Assembly: GCA_028279585.1 (NCBI GenBank) | Contig: JANQNL010000109.1 | Span: 1 to 49,911, forward strand | Source of the DNA: Thermoplasmatota archaeon | GTDB taxonomy: Archaea > Thermoplasmatota > Penumbrarchaeia > JANQNL01 | Direction of reading: 5' to 3' | Length of the DNA: 49,911 nucleotides | Shown here: positions 33,732-41,610 of the stretch, piece after piece | Layout: the number at the start of each line of letters is the position of its first letter | Position numbering within the stretch: position 1 is the stretch's first letter | Program-made: the position numbers and the translations under genes | Notes under the pieces: model-generated | Told to the model about the DNA's origin: nothing | What the model saw: only the letters and a program-made list of their open reading frames with translations | Databases searched by the model: none

Positions 33732-35714
33732 TCACTCTTCTGCGGCCTTTGGCGTGTATATCTCTGTTGAGTAGGTTAATGTATAACCGTTGGACACATC
33801 GTTCCTCATCAACGGCCCGGCGAACCTCGGAGTGAAGTCACCAGCACCAATTAGGGTGATCTCAACATCGTAATCTCCAGTGCCATTGATGGAATCTGCT
33901 GAATCGTGTTCGAACGTCAGGGTTATGGTGATCGTTCCTGTACCACCATTTGGATCACGTGCGTTCTGACCCTGAGCCCTTTGAGATACACCATCTTTGG
34001 TACATCTTATTTCGAACTCATCAGGTTGGTTCTCACCTTGCTGAAGCAATATACGCTGGTCAGGTTCGTCTTGCCACGTTAGAGTGAATGTAACCGAACT
34101 CACTAGTTGACCTTCAGCGGGAGTGATATTGATGACCTCGATGACAGTATCTCCTTCGTTGACATTGGCAGAGCCTACCTGGTCCTCTGCGCTCTGTGTC
34201 ACGTCATAGTTCTGGATATCGAAGTCGGGTGTGACAATACCAGTGCCTCCCTCATCTCCACCAAGGAACTCCGAGGATGGCATCATGAAGGTGATGACGA
34301 GCATTGTTGGGATGATGATGGCTGGGGCCAGCATCGAGATCCTGAAGTCGAAGGGCTTTGTGAAGATGAAATCTGTTGTCTTATCATCCTTCAGTGCATC
34401 TGCACCTTCCTGCATGATCTTTATCTGCTTTGCCCTCTCAATGATATCTGCGCCCCAAGCCTTGTAGTAAAGCATGAAGCCAATGAGCAGAGCACAACCG
34501 ACAGCGATGTAGATACCGTATGCGAACGATGGCCTCTCCCATACGGTTCCTACGAGTGTGAACGTTGAACCGAAGATAATGGTTCCACCGAACAGACCGA
34601 TCATGGTCGCAAGGAAGTTACAGCCGATGTATGCGGAGACCTTCTCTTTAGGAGCAAGCTTCGAGACGAACGCCAGGTAACCTGGGGCTACCATGAACTC
34701 TCCAATAGAAGCAATGATGATACCAATGGCCACAAGCCACCAAACACGTAGACTTAGACCAATGATGATCAATCCAACAACATACAGGGCCACACCAGAC
34801 ATGAGGGCCTTGAGGGATTCCATCTTCTCGACAAGCTTAGCAAGCGGGATCCCTAAGGATATGATCGTAAATGGATTCAATATACCTATCATCATCGCTG
34901 TAACCCATGGGGGAGCGAATCCGAATCCCAAGATAGCAATGGGCAATGCGTTGAGCATAGATGAGTAAAGCGCCCAGAACCCACCGATCAGAACGACCAT
35001 AACGACGAACTTCTTATCCTTGAAGGCCGTGGTAACATTGTTGATGACATCCTTGACGGTCTTGACCTGTCCGGACCTTGGAACCTCCCTGAAGACGAAG
35101 ATACCGACCAGGACATTGACGCCCATGAAGACGAAACCGACCCTGAACACCCACTCATACATGGATTCGTTGAGGAAGCCAGCAAGGCTCAAGGCGGTCC
35201 AGATGAGCGGGAAGACTGCTGCTGCCAGGTTAACTACCCAGTAGTAGACTGAGTATGCGATGTTCCTATCCTTGTCTGTGGTACATTTGGCAACTGTTGC
35301 TGATACAAGAGGTTTGTATGAACCGATACCGAAACCAACTGACATCACACCAATGATCATCCAAATGACCGGGATGATCGATGATACGGATTTCAGACTG
35401 GCCGCGAACGATAGGAACAGATACGCAGCTGATAGCACCGAAAAGGCGAATATCATTTGCTTACGGTAACCTATCTTTTCAGCAAGTGCACCGGAAAAGA
35501 TCGGTATACCGTACTGCAAGGGGTACATGAACATGGTCAAGACCATGGCCAGTCCCACAGGGACACCGACATTGATGATGGCGTGCCAGACCAAGATCGG
35601 CATCATAAGGTAGTAAGCGCCTCTTTCACAAAGCTCGAATATCTGGACGGTCCAGAAAACCTTCGGGAACTTTGTGAAAATATCCTTTACAGCAGAAACG
35701 GGATTCTTCGCCAT
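33732..35714 (-). CDS. POT/MFS peptide-type transporter with C-terminal extracellular beta domain
   Basis: 660 residues. The first about 490 hold 12-14 membrane helices; FELCERGAYYLMMPI in helix 1 matches the ExxER(F)xYY motif of proton-coupled oligopeptide transporters, and GFGIGSYKPLVSATVAKCTT fits the conserved GxGxxKP segment. The last about 160 residues (after EFLGGDEGGTGIVTPDFDI) form a beta-rich, Asp/Gly/Thr-rich domain with Ig-like character, predicted outside the cell. Bacterial POTs lack this; animal PepT proteins have an extracellular domain elsewhere in the chain. Substrate is inferred as di/tripeptides from family and from the neighbouring hydrolase. Confidence 0.82.
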   Translation of the reverse strand: MAKNPVSAVKDIFTKFPKVFWTVQIFELCERGAYYLMMPILVWHAIINVGVPVGLAMVLTMFMYPLQYGIPIFSGALAEKIGYRKQMIFAFSVLSAAYLFLSFAASLKSVSSIIPVIWMIIGVMSVGFGIGSYKPLVSATVAKCTTDKDRNIAYSVYYWVVNLAAAVFPLIWTALSLAGFLNESMYEWVFRVGFVFMGVNVLVGIFVFREVPRSGQVKTVKDVINNVTTAFKDKKFVVMVVLIGGFWALYSSMLNALPIAILGFGFAPPWVTAMMIGILNPFTIISLGIPLAKLVEKMESLKALMSGVALYVVGLIIIGLSLRVWWLVAIGIIIASIGEFMVAPGYLAFVSKLAPKEKVSAYIGCNFLATMIGLFGGTIIFGSTFTLVGTVWERPSFAYGIYIAVGCALLIGFMLYYKAWGADIIERAKQIKIMQEGADALKDDKTTDFIFTKPFDFRISMLAPAIIIPTMLVITFMMPSSEFLGGDEGGTGIVTPDFDIQNYDVTQSAEDQVGSANVNEGDTVIEVINITPAEGQLVSSVTFTLTWQDEPDQRILLQQGENQPDEFEIRCTKDGVSQRAQGQNARDPNGGTGTITITLTFEHDSADSINGTGDYDVEITLIGAGDFTPRFAGPLMRNDVSNGYTLTYSTEIYTPKAAEE

Positions 35715-35751
35715 GGTGGGACCCCTGGAGTATGAGGGGAAAGGATGGCTA

Positions 35752-35767
35752 CTTTATAAACACTTCC
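35752..35767 (-). promoter_or_regulatory. TATA box and adjoining half-site of the transporter promoter
   Basis: TTTATAA just before ACACTTCC (35760-35767). The half-site is inverted at 35848-35855 on the other promoter. The transporter ATG is at 35714, about 40 bases away. Confidence 0.5.
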
Positions 35768-35847
35768 AATCCCCCAAATGATTTGATGCGAAAACCTTAT
35801 GGACGGACCGTTGAGTAGGAGGGGATAATAGAGTGATGGACTGGTAA

Positions 35848-35874
35848 GGAAGTGTTCTAAGCTTTATTTATATA
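35848..35874 (+). promoter_or_regulatory. Half-site and TATA box of the transmembrane regulator promoter
   Basis: GGAAGTGT at 35848-35855 is the exact inverse of ACACTTCC at 35760-35767; TTATTTATATA follows at 35864-35874. The ATG is at 35911. The symmetric pair flanks the two divergent TATA boxes. Confidence 0.5.
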
Positions 35875-35910
35875 CACTAATCTCTAATCATTACATAGGA
35901 GCAGTAGGAA

Positions 35911-36945
35911 ATGCTACTTCGGACATCCTCCCGCGGCCTGACTGGCCTCCTCCTCGCAGCGACCTTATTCATACTTCTGGTCGCCTGTGTAAGCTCTGCC
36001 CAGGCAGAACCTACCATCACGGTCAACGTCGACTCAGATGAAGGTCTTGACGTTGATGGGACGTGGATAGAGGTCTTCAATGGAACCGACAGGATCCATA
36101 ACGTGACTGTAGGGACGAACGGTACCTACAACTTCACAGACCTGGGGCCTGGGAACTACACGTTCAAGGCGACCTGGTCCAATGGGACCTGGAGGTATGT
36201 GGCCGAGGAGAACATCACCATCGAGGATGAGAACCTGACGGTCAACCTCACGCTGGAGTTCGAGTGGAAGTATACTCCAGTATCTCCTGGTAATGGTGGT
36301 AATGCGACCGATGGCGGAGATGGTGGCAGCGGTGGCAACGGTACTGGTGGTGGTGGTGGTGGAGGTGGATCTGGAGGTGGTGGCGCTACAGATGGTGGGG
36401 CGGGCGGGATGGATGCAGAGGATACCAACGCATTTCTCATGTGTCCATTGTTCCTCGGTGCAATATTCTTCGTCATAATCATAATCGTCGTCGTCCTCGC
36501 AGTCGCATTCTACTCCAAGATCCGTGCGGACAAGCTCATGGACAACGAGACCCGCTCCAAGATCTACCAGTACATCGAGACCAACCCTGGCACCCATCTC
36601 CGTGCCATTAAGAACGAGCTCGAACTACCCATGGGTGTTCTAACCCATCATATCGGAAAGCTCGAGTCCGAGGAGATGGTGAGGTCCAGGCAGTCCGGTC
36701 AGTACAAGAGGTACTGGCCATACAACATCCCCCCTGACGGTAACCCGTACCTGACACCGACACACCAAAAGATCGTGGATGCGGTGCAGGCCAACCCTGG
36801 CTCCAACCCACAGGAGCTTGCAGACATTACTGGAATGACCCGACACAACGTCTACTATCACACAGGACAGCTCGAAGGAAAAGGCGTTCTGACAAGCCAG
36901 ACCGAAGGCGGGTCCCGAAGGTATTACATAATGAAGGATACATAA
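35911..36945 (+). CDS. Transmembrane one-component regulator with two winged helices (copy 1)
   Basis: 344 residues. Signal peptide (to about 32), an extracellular beta domain with sequons (TYNFTDLGPGNYTFKATWSN, carboxypeptidase-regulatory/transthyretin-like), a Gly-rich linker (about 130-168) and one membrane helix (LGAIFFVIIIIVVVLAVAFY). Two cytoplasmic winged-helix domains follow: RSKIYQYIETNPGTHLRAIK ... THHIGKLESEEMV and KIVDAVQANPGSNPQELADI ... RHNVYYHTGQLEGKGV. This architecture links an outside signal directly to DNA binding without a kinase. A paralogue follows 14 bases on. Confidence 0.85.
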   Translation: MLLRTSSRGLTGLLLAATLFILLVACVSSAQAEPTITVNVDSDEGLDVDGTWIEVFNGTDRIHNVTVGTNGTYNFTDLGPGNYTFKATWSNGTWRYVAEENITIEDENLTVNLTLEFEWKYTPVSPGNGGNATDGGDGGSGGNGTGGGGGGGGSGGGGATDGGAGGMDAEDTNAFLMCPLFLGAIFFVIIIIVVVLAVAFYSKIRADKLMDNETRSKIYQYIETNPGTHLRAIKNELELPMGVLTHHIGKLESEEMVRSRQSGQYKRYWPYNIPPDGNPYLTPTHQKIVDAVQANPGSNPQELADITGMTRHNVYYHTGQLEGKGVLTSQTEGGSRRYYIMKDT

Positions 36946-36959
36946 TAAGAGGTGAGCAC

Positions 36960-38129
36960 ATGAAAAGCAAGGATATCTCAAAGGACAATGCTCTTTGGAC
37001 ACGCGGTTCGAGGGCAATGACAGTATCAATCCTTTTGATGTTGCTAGCTGTGGCTATCATCGCGTGCGTTGCTTTTACAACCTCAGCCTCTGAAACGATC
37101 AACGTTGCAGTGTCCTGTGACGATGCCGTTGACCTCAATGGCACCCAGGTCGGCATCGTGTATGATGGGGAACTCATTGATTCAACCTTTACTGACTCCT
37201 CAGGTTCAGCATCCTTTGATGATATTGCAGACGGGGATTACACCATCGTAGCAATGCTTGAGGTCGGTAACCAGTCCTATGCAGGCTACGAGAACGTCAC
37301 CATCGTCTCAGGAAGTGGTCCATACAACGTCGGCGTCCTCATGAGCATCTCCGATGAGGAGAGGACCATGGAGGAGGTATGGTCCAATGCGGCCACAGAT
37401 ACCGATGGAGGTGGAGCTGGTGGTGGAGCTGGAGGTGGTGCAGGCTTTGATGGAGAGGTTGGCGATGGTTCAGGTGGAATGGATTCGGGAGACGGAGGGC
37501 ATCCAACTGACGCCACAGGTGGAGATGGAGCACCTTACGACGACAAGGATAGCGGTTCAGCACCAGGTATGTCGGAGGGTCTAGACGAGGACTCCGCAGG
37601 TGGTGCATTCCTTGCTCTGTTCGCAATTGGTGGTGGCATTGTCTTTGTTCTTATCGTCATTGTCATAGTCGCCCTCATGATCTTCGGTATCTACTCCAAG
37701 ATCCGTGCGGACAAGCTCATGGACCATGCAACAAGGAAGAAGATCTTTAAGTACATCGAGGAGAACCCTGGAGGGCATCTCCGGGCCATCAAGTCCAAGC
37801 TGAACCTTCCTATGGGAGTTCTAACCCATCACATCGGAAAGCTGGAGACCGAGGAACTGGTCCGCTCAAGGCAGTGCGGCCAGTACAAGCGGTACTGGAC
37901 ATACAACGTTCCCGTGGATGGTAACCCATACCTGTCCGAGACGCAGAAGACTATCGTGGACATCATCAGGAAGAACCCTGGTGCGACCCCCGTGGACATC
38001 GTCAAGGCCACTGGGATGACCAGGCACAACGTCTACTATCACGCTGGAAAGCTTGAGGGTCTTGGTGTCCTCATGATGAAGGTCGAGGACGATGGCAAGA
38101 AGAAGTACTACATCATCCAGGACACCTAG
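36960..38129 (+). CDS. Transmembrane one-component regulator with two winged helices (copy 2)
   Basis: 389 residues, a tandem paralogue of the gene before it with the same order: N-terminal signal/anchor, outside beta domain (SSGSASFDDIADGDYTIVAM), long Gly/Asp-rich linker (about 140-215), membrane helix (GGGIVFVLIVIVIVALMIFG), then two winged helices. The juxtamembrane YSKIRADKLMD and LPMGVLTHHIGKLE are almost identical in both copies, whereas the outside domain and linker differ. This suggests different ligands but similar DNA targets, or hetero-oligomers. A T-rich stretch after the stop (38131-38145) may terminate the transcript. Confidence 0.85.
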   Translation: MKSKDISKDNALWTRGSRAMTVSILLMLLAVAIIACVAFTTSASETINVAVSCDDAVDLNGTQVGIVYDGELIDSTFTDSSGSASFDDIADGDYTIVAMLEVGNQSYAGYENVTIVSGSGPYNVGVLMSISDEERTMEEVWSNAATDTDGGGAGGGAGGGAGFDGEVGDGSGGMDSGDGGHPTDATGGDGAPYDDKDSGSAPGMSEGLDEDSAGGAFLALFAIGGGIVFVLIVIVIVALMIFGIYSKIRADKLMDHATRKKIFKYIEENPGGHLRAIKSKLNLPMGVLTHHIGKLETEELVRSRQCGQYKRYWTYNVPVDGNPYLSETQKTIVDIIRKNPGATPVDIVKATGMTRHNVYYHAGKLEGLGVLMMKVEDDGKKKYYIIQDT

Positions 38130-38167
38130 GTTTTTGAGACCTTTTTCCGGGATTACTAGGGACAACA

Positions 38168-38176
38168 TTTTTAATT
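38168..38176 (+). promoter_or_regulatory. TATA box of the TPR protein gene
   Basis: TTTTTAATT about 31 bases before the GTG at 38203; transcription would begin close to the start codon, so the mRNA may be leaderless. Confidence 0.45.
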
Positions 38177-38202
38177 GGAAATAATGATGCTCATAGGATA
38201 CC

Positions 38203-39450
38203 GTGTCCCGAGAACTCAGCCTTTTGATACACAAGATTATGGCCCGTGAAATGAAGGAGATGGGTCATCACATAGTCAACAAGCAGTGTGAGCAGATGGG
38301 CTTGAACCCCGCAGATATCCGGGCCGAGGACCTGCCTGCTCTGTCATCGGCATTGACCACTGTGATGCAATCGTTCCATTCAGAGGAAAAGGCCAGAGCT
38401 CTATCGAAAGAGATCCTCAAGCTCAGGGACATCGAGGATATACTTGACAAGATGCCTGACAAGCAGAAGAAGGTCCTGCTCCTGTTCGACGTGGCCACAG
38501 CTTCGCTACATTGTGGGGACTTCGAAAAGGCTGACGGGTATCTTGATTCTGCCTTGGAGATGATCGCTGCAAATGAGAGCTTGGTCATGGCCAAGTCCTC
38601 TGCTCTGCAGATCAAGGGTGTTGTCCAGAGAGAGATGGGTCACATGGACGAAGCATGGGCATACTTTGCAGAAGCTGCAAAAGATGCGGAGTCACAACAG
38701 GATCCCATCCAGCAGGCAAGGTGCCTGTACGAACTTGCCAACCTCGCATGGAAGATGGCGAAGTACGATGATGCCAAGCGTTTCCTGGACCAGGCCGAGG
38801 GACTTGGTGAGTCCGACCTGCTTCTCGACGGCCTCATCAATCTTGCTAAGGCGAATGTAGCTGCAGACACCGGTCAGTTCGAAGCAGCCGAGCGATTCTA
38901 CAAGATGGCCATAGAGTCCATCACCGATACCGATAACACATACGAGCTCGCCCGTGCTTACAACAATCTTGGTGACCTCCAGCTCGAACATGACAAGTTC
39001 CAGGATGCCAAGCCGAACTTCAGAAAGTGCATCAAGATCTCAAGGGAGGGGGGAGACCTACGTATGGAGGGTTGGGCAAAGTTCAACCTTTCTGAGATAG
39101 CTCTTAAAGAACACGACCTTGTCCAGGCTCCTATCCTTTTGGATGAAGCAGAAGCCATCCTCAAAAAGATAAGGGACTTCCATGGCATGGCTGGTGTCCA
39201 TAGGATGCGCGCTCTCATCTATGTCCAGAAAGGTGACAAGGAGATGGCCAATAGCCTTTTCGAGAGAACCCTCCAGGAAACCAGAGAACACGGCTTGGGA
39301 TACTTGGAAGCAGTTGTCCTCAACGATTACGGCAAGACCCTGAAGACCTGGGGAGAGCTATCCAAGGGAAATGAGATGCAGGAGAAGGCCGTGGCCAAGT
39401 ACAAGGAGATGGGCCTGGACGATATGGCCCAGAAGGTCTTCGACCAGTGA
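38203..39450 (+). CDS. Cytoplasmic TPR-repeat protein
   Basis: 415 residues of helical repeats. Clear TPR units include ALQIKGVVQREMGHMDEAWA, ANLAWKMAKYDDAKRFLDQA, KANVAADTGQFEAAERFYKM, AYNNLGDLQLEHDKFQDAKP and MRALIYVQKGDKEMANSLFE. The N-terminal 100 residues are helical without clear repeat. No signal peptide, so it is a cytoplasmic scaffold. GTG start 38203 follows a TATA box by about 30 bases. It is likely co-transcribed with the next gene 10 bases downstream. No specific partner can be named. Confidence 0.8.
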   Translation: MSRELSLLIHKIMAREMKEMGHHIVNKQCEQMGLNPADIRAEDLPALSSALTTVMQSFHSEEKARALSKEILKLRDIEDILDKMPDKQKKVLLLFDVATASLHCGDFEKADGYLDSALEMIAANESLVMAKSSALQIKGVVQREMGHMDEAWAYFAEAAKDAESQQDPIQQARCLYELANLAWKMAKYDDAKRFLDQAEGLGESDLLLDGLINLAKANVAADTGQFEAAERFYKMAIESITDTDNTYELARAYNNLGDLQLEHDKFQDAKPNFRKCIKISREGGDLRMEGWAKFNLSEIALKEHDLVQAPILLDEAEAILKKIRDFHGMAGVHRMRALIYVQKGDKEMANSLFERTLQETREHGLGYLEAVVLNDYGKTLKTWGELSKGNEMQEKAVAKYKEMGLDDMAQKVFDQ

Positions 39451-39460
39451 TGGTACTCCC

Positions 39461-40333
39461 ATGGACAAGACCATCCACCGGCTCTTCACCAAGGAGTTGC
39501 TGTATTATTTCGAGGTCGATGATAAGCAGCGTAAGCGCATAGCGGACATCGATTACCACCAAGATGACTACTACTTCAAGTCACTGGCGCACTTCTATCC
39601 ATCGTCCAAGAAGGTCCTTATCAAGGCGATAAAGGACTACGAGAACGATATGTCCGATGAATCCTTGGGTCGTTGTCTACACTTCGTCGTTGACATGTCC
39701 ACACCGTTCCACTACATTCGTTCCTTCTCCCCAGGTGTGCTTGTCCATCATAGAGCGTTCGAGGCCATCGGCAAGGCATTGCTCCGCAGAAAGATCAAGC
39801 AGATCATCAGGCGCTCCGTTCTCACTATGCCAAACCTCGAGTATGTGGATATGTACGAGCACATCGACAGGATAGAGGAGCTGCAGCTGCGGCGATTCCT
39901 CAAGTTCGTCAGGGTCTTCAACGCTCTAAGACGCATTCGAGGATTGCGTGAGATATCGAAAAACCTGAACGCGAAGCGGCTTGTGGCATTCCTTCTTGAC
40001 CCAAGCCAAGCTTTCACAAGGCTTGTGTTCTTCATCGAGGACAAGAACCTCAATGATCCCACCCACCATCTACACTCCTACTACATAGACATCAAACACT
40101 GGGACATCGAGCGCATCGAGAAGGAGATGATGCGGACCATCAGGCAGGCCGTTGACGATAGTGACAAGCACCTCTCAAGAAAGGCCGGGTCCCAGGTGGA
40201 GCTGTTGCTCATCCAATGGGTGAAGCGTTACTATTACGATTGTATCGGGATGGCCGTTCCTCTTGCATATATGATCATACAGAAGAGATTCAATGAAAAG
40301 GGTCTTGAGAACTTCAAGCTTGCAACGCGATGA
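39461..40333 (+). CDS. Zinc-dependent phospholipase C / S1-P1 nuclease-like protein
   Basis: 290 residues, helical. RCLHFVVDMSTPFH (His74, Asp78, His84) matches the H-x-x-x-D-x(5)-H zinc-binding core of the zinc phospholipase C/S1-P1 nuclease fold (typically ALHYLQDMSTPxH). HRLFTKELLYYF at the start and THHLHSYYID later could supply further ligands. Unlike secreted family members it has no signal peptide, so it would act inside the cell. Substrate (phospholipid, nucleic acid or other phosphodiester) is unknown. The open frame begins at 39371 inside the TPR gene; ATG 39461 is the first reasonable start. Confidence 0.7.
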   Translation: MDKTIHRLFTKELLYYFEVDDKQRKRIADIDYHQDDYYFKSLAHFYPSSKKVLIKAIKDYENDMSDESLGRCLHFVVDMSTPFHYIRSFSPGVLVHHRAFEAIGKALLRRKIKQIIRRSVLTMPNLEYVDMYEHIDRIEELQLRRFLKFVRVFNALRRIRGLREISKNLNAKRLVAFLLDPSQAFTRLVFFIEDKNLNDPTHHLHSYYIDIKHWDIERIEKEMMRTIRQAVDDSDKHLSRKAGSQVELLLIQWVKRYYYDCIGMAVPLAYMIIQKRFNEKGLENFKLATR

Positions 40334-40379
40334 AGAAGGACCTTCGTCAAAGGTGATGGTACATCTTCGGAATTTGTAC

Positions 40380-40411
40380 AAAAAAAGGCCCTACCAGCGA
40401 ACCGGTAGGGC
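40380..40411 (-). terminator. Hairpin plus T-run terminator of the calcium-motif protein gene
   Basis: On the minus strand GCCCTACC (40411-40404) and GGTAGGGC (40395-40388) form an 8-bp GC-rich stem with an 8-base loop, followed by C and seven Ts (40386-40380). This is the classic bacterial intrinsic terminator form, placed 30 bases after the stop at 40442. Confidence 0.8.
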
Positions 40412-40441
40412 GTATGTCAGCCTTGAGTGAATAACTGTGGT

Positions 40442-41167
40442 TTAGCAGCATCCATCGTAGTCGGAGTCGACGAAGTGTCCGTCGGTGGACTCCTGGTCGA
40501 TGCCGATCTCGTTGCCGTCCATCAGGAGGTCGTTGTCGGTGTCCCAGTCATTTGGGTCTGTTGCAAACTCGATCTCCTTGTCATCTGGGAGGCCGTCGCC
40601 GTCTGTATCTGGGTTGTTAGGGTCAGTGCCCATCATCATCTCTGCCATGTCGGAGAGGCCATCGCCGTCGTCGTCGGAGTTTCCGTCGCCGTCGCCGTCG
40701 CCGCCCTCACCGCCCTCTGCAGGACCGGAGCCAGCGTCGCCACCCTGGTTGGAGCCACCGCCACCGCCGACACCATCGTAGTCGGAGTCGACGAAGTGAC
40801 CATCTGTGGATTCCTGCTCGATGCCGATCTCGTTACCGTCCATCAGGAGGTCGTTGTCGGTGTCCCAGTCATTTGGGTCAGTTGCGAACTCGATCTCCTT
40901 GTCATCAGGAAGGCCATCGCCATCAGTGTCAGGGTTGTTTGGGTCGGTGCCCATCATCATCTCGGCCATATCGGACAGGCCATCACCGTCATCATCGGAA
41001 TTTCCGTCGCCGTCGCCATCTCCCTCTCCGCCCTCTGCAGGGCCCCATCCGCCATCTCCGCCCTGGTTCTCGCCTCCGCCTCCACCAACGCCTGCCATTG
41101 CAGACATGGAGCAGAGTGCGACAGCAATCAGGAGCGCAGCGATCAGGAACATGAGTGTCTTGTTCAT
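40442..41167 (-). CDS. Secreted tandem calcium-motif (TSP3-like) repeat protein ending in Cys-Cys
   Basis: 241 residues. Signal peptide (KTLMFLIAALLIAVALCSMSAMAG), then two nearly identical units of about 107 residues. Each unit has a Gly-rich lead followed by thrombospondin-type-3/dockerin-like Asp motifs (SDDDGDGLSDMAEMMMGTDP, DTDGDGLPDDKEIEFATDP, WDTDNDLLMDGNEIGI). The chain is extremely acidic and should bind many calcium ions. It ends with DYDGCC; the two terminal cysteines could serve covalent dimerisation or attachment. GGTGG precedes ATG 41167, and a TATA box lies at 41203-41213. It has no membrane helix besides the signal peptide. Confidence 0.88.
   Translation of the reverse strand: MNKTLMFLIAALLIAVALCSMSAMAGVGGGGGENQGGDGGWGPAEGGEGDGDGDGNSDDDGDGLSDMAEMMMGTDPNNPDTDGDGLPDDKEIEFATDPNDWDTDNDLLMDGNEIGIEQESTDGHFVDSDYDGVGGGGGSNQGGDAGSGPAEGGEGGDGDGDGNSDDDGDGLSDMAEMMMGTDPNNPDTDGDGLPDDKEIEFATDPNDWDTDNDLLMDGNEIGIDQESTDGHFVDSDYDGCC
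40452..41090. repeat. Tandem 321-bp direct repeat inside the calcium-motif gene
   Basis: The sequence from CCATCGTAGTCGGAGTCGACG at 40452 recurs from 40773 with a few third-position changes. It encodes the two 107-residue units; the second ends near 41090. The low divergence suggests recent duplication or ongoing gene conversion. Confidence 0.85.
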
Positions 41168-41202
41168 AGGAACCACCTTGTTAGATAATAGTTGCCGGGT
41201 TT

Positions 41203-41213
41203 GATATATATAC
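41203..41213 (-). promoter_or_regulatory. TATA box of the calcium-motif protein gene
   Basis: GATATATATAC on the plus strand; the minus-strand transcript should start near 41178, ten bases before the ATG at 41167. Confidence 0.55.
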
Positions 41214-41232
41214 GTTCTGGTTCAATGGTCGA

Positions 41233-41340
41233 ACGAACAGCTTCATGAATCTCTACCACAAGAAACCGTTCTTCACGTCTGCAATCGCTAGCCAGTCAAG
41301 TGAAGAACGGCCTTTTCTTTCGATTCATGGAGCTGTTCGT
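41233..41340 (+). repeat. Nested long inverted repeat (element 5)
   Basis: ACGAACAGCTTCATGAATC at 41233-41251 with GATTCATGGAGCTGTTCGT at 41322-41340 (18 Watson-Crick pairs plus one T-G, a wobble if the plus strand is RNA). AAGAAA 41260-41265 pairs with TTTCTT 41314-41319, and CCGTTCTTCAC 41266-41276 with GTGAAGAACGG 41300-41310 (11/11). No coding character. It lies in the 443-base gap between divergent genes. Confidence 0.8.
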
Positions 41341-41600
41341 CCTATCAGCCTGACCATCAACCTGTTCGAACGATATATCTGTCTCTGTACACATATTATA
41401 ATTGAAAGACTCTCTATGTTAGTAACTACGAACAACATATGGAGGTTTCCTCCGTCTCTACGATCGTTTCGATAACCTCCGCACGCTAGAACGTCTGCCC
41501 GTCAATGTGCTTCACGACGTTCTGCGTATTGCGAATAATTTGCCAAAAATTGCTATTCGCAATAAAAACCCTTATACCCCCGACCACTATTCCGATACAA
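41341..41600 (+). other. Structure-rich non-coding stretch upstream of the 41611 gene
   Basis: Three more exact stem-loops: GGAGG-TTT-CCTCC at 41441-41453, which can also pair with AACCTCC 41474-41480; AGAACGTC 41488-41495 with GACGTTCT 41516-41523, extended by ACGC/GCGT around a one-base bulge; TATTGCGAATA 41527-41537 with TATTCGCAATA 41554-41564. The last one touches the predicted TATA box (CTTATAC, 41571-41577). No ORF seen. Candidate for a non-coding RNA or a complex control region. Confidence 0.6.
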
Positions 41601-41610
41601 GGTGGATCGT

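Noticed and set aside
40427..41188. Plus-strand ORF of 253 codons opposite the calcium-motif gene
   Set aside because: Antisense of GAC/GAT-rich codons; it begins in the terminator hairpin and shows only the mirrored repeat.
4886..41340. Interpretation of the nested palindromes as insertion sequences or MITE copies
   Set aside because: No shared terminal sequence, no target duplications seen and no transposase in the window; only the architecture recurs. A genome-wide search could reverse this.
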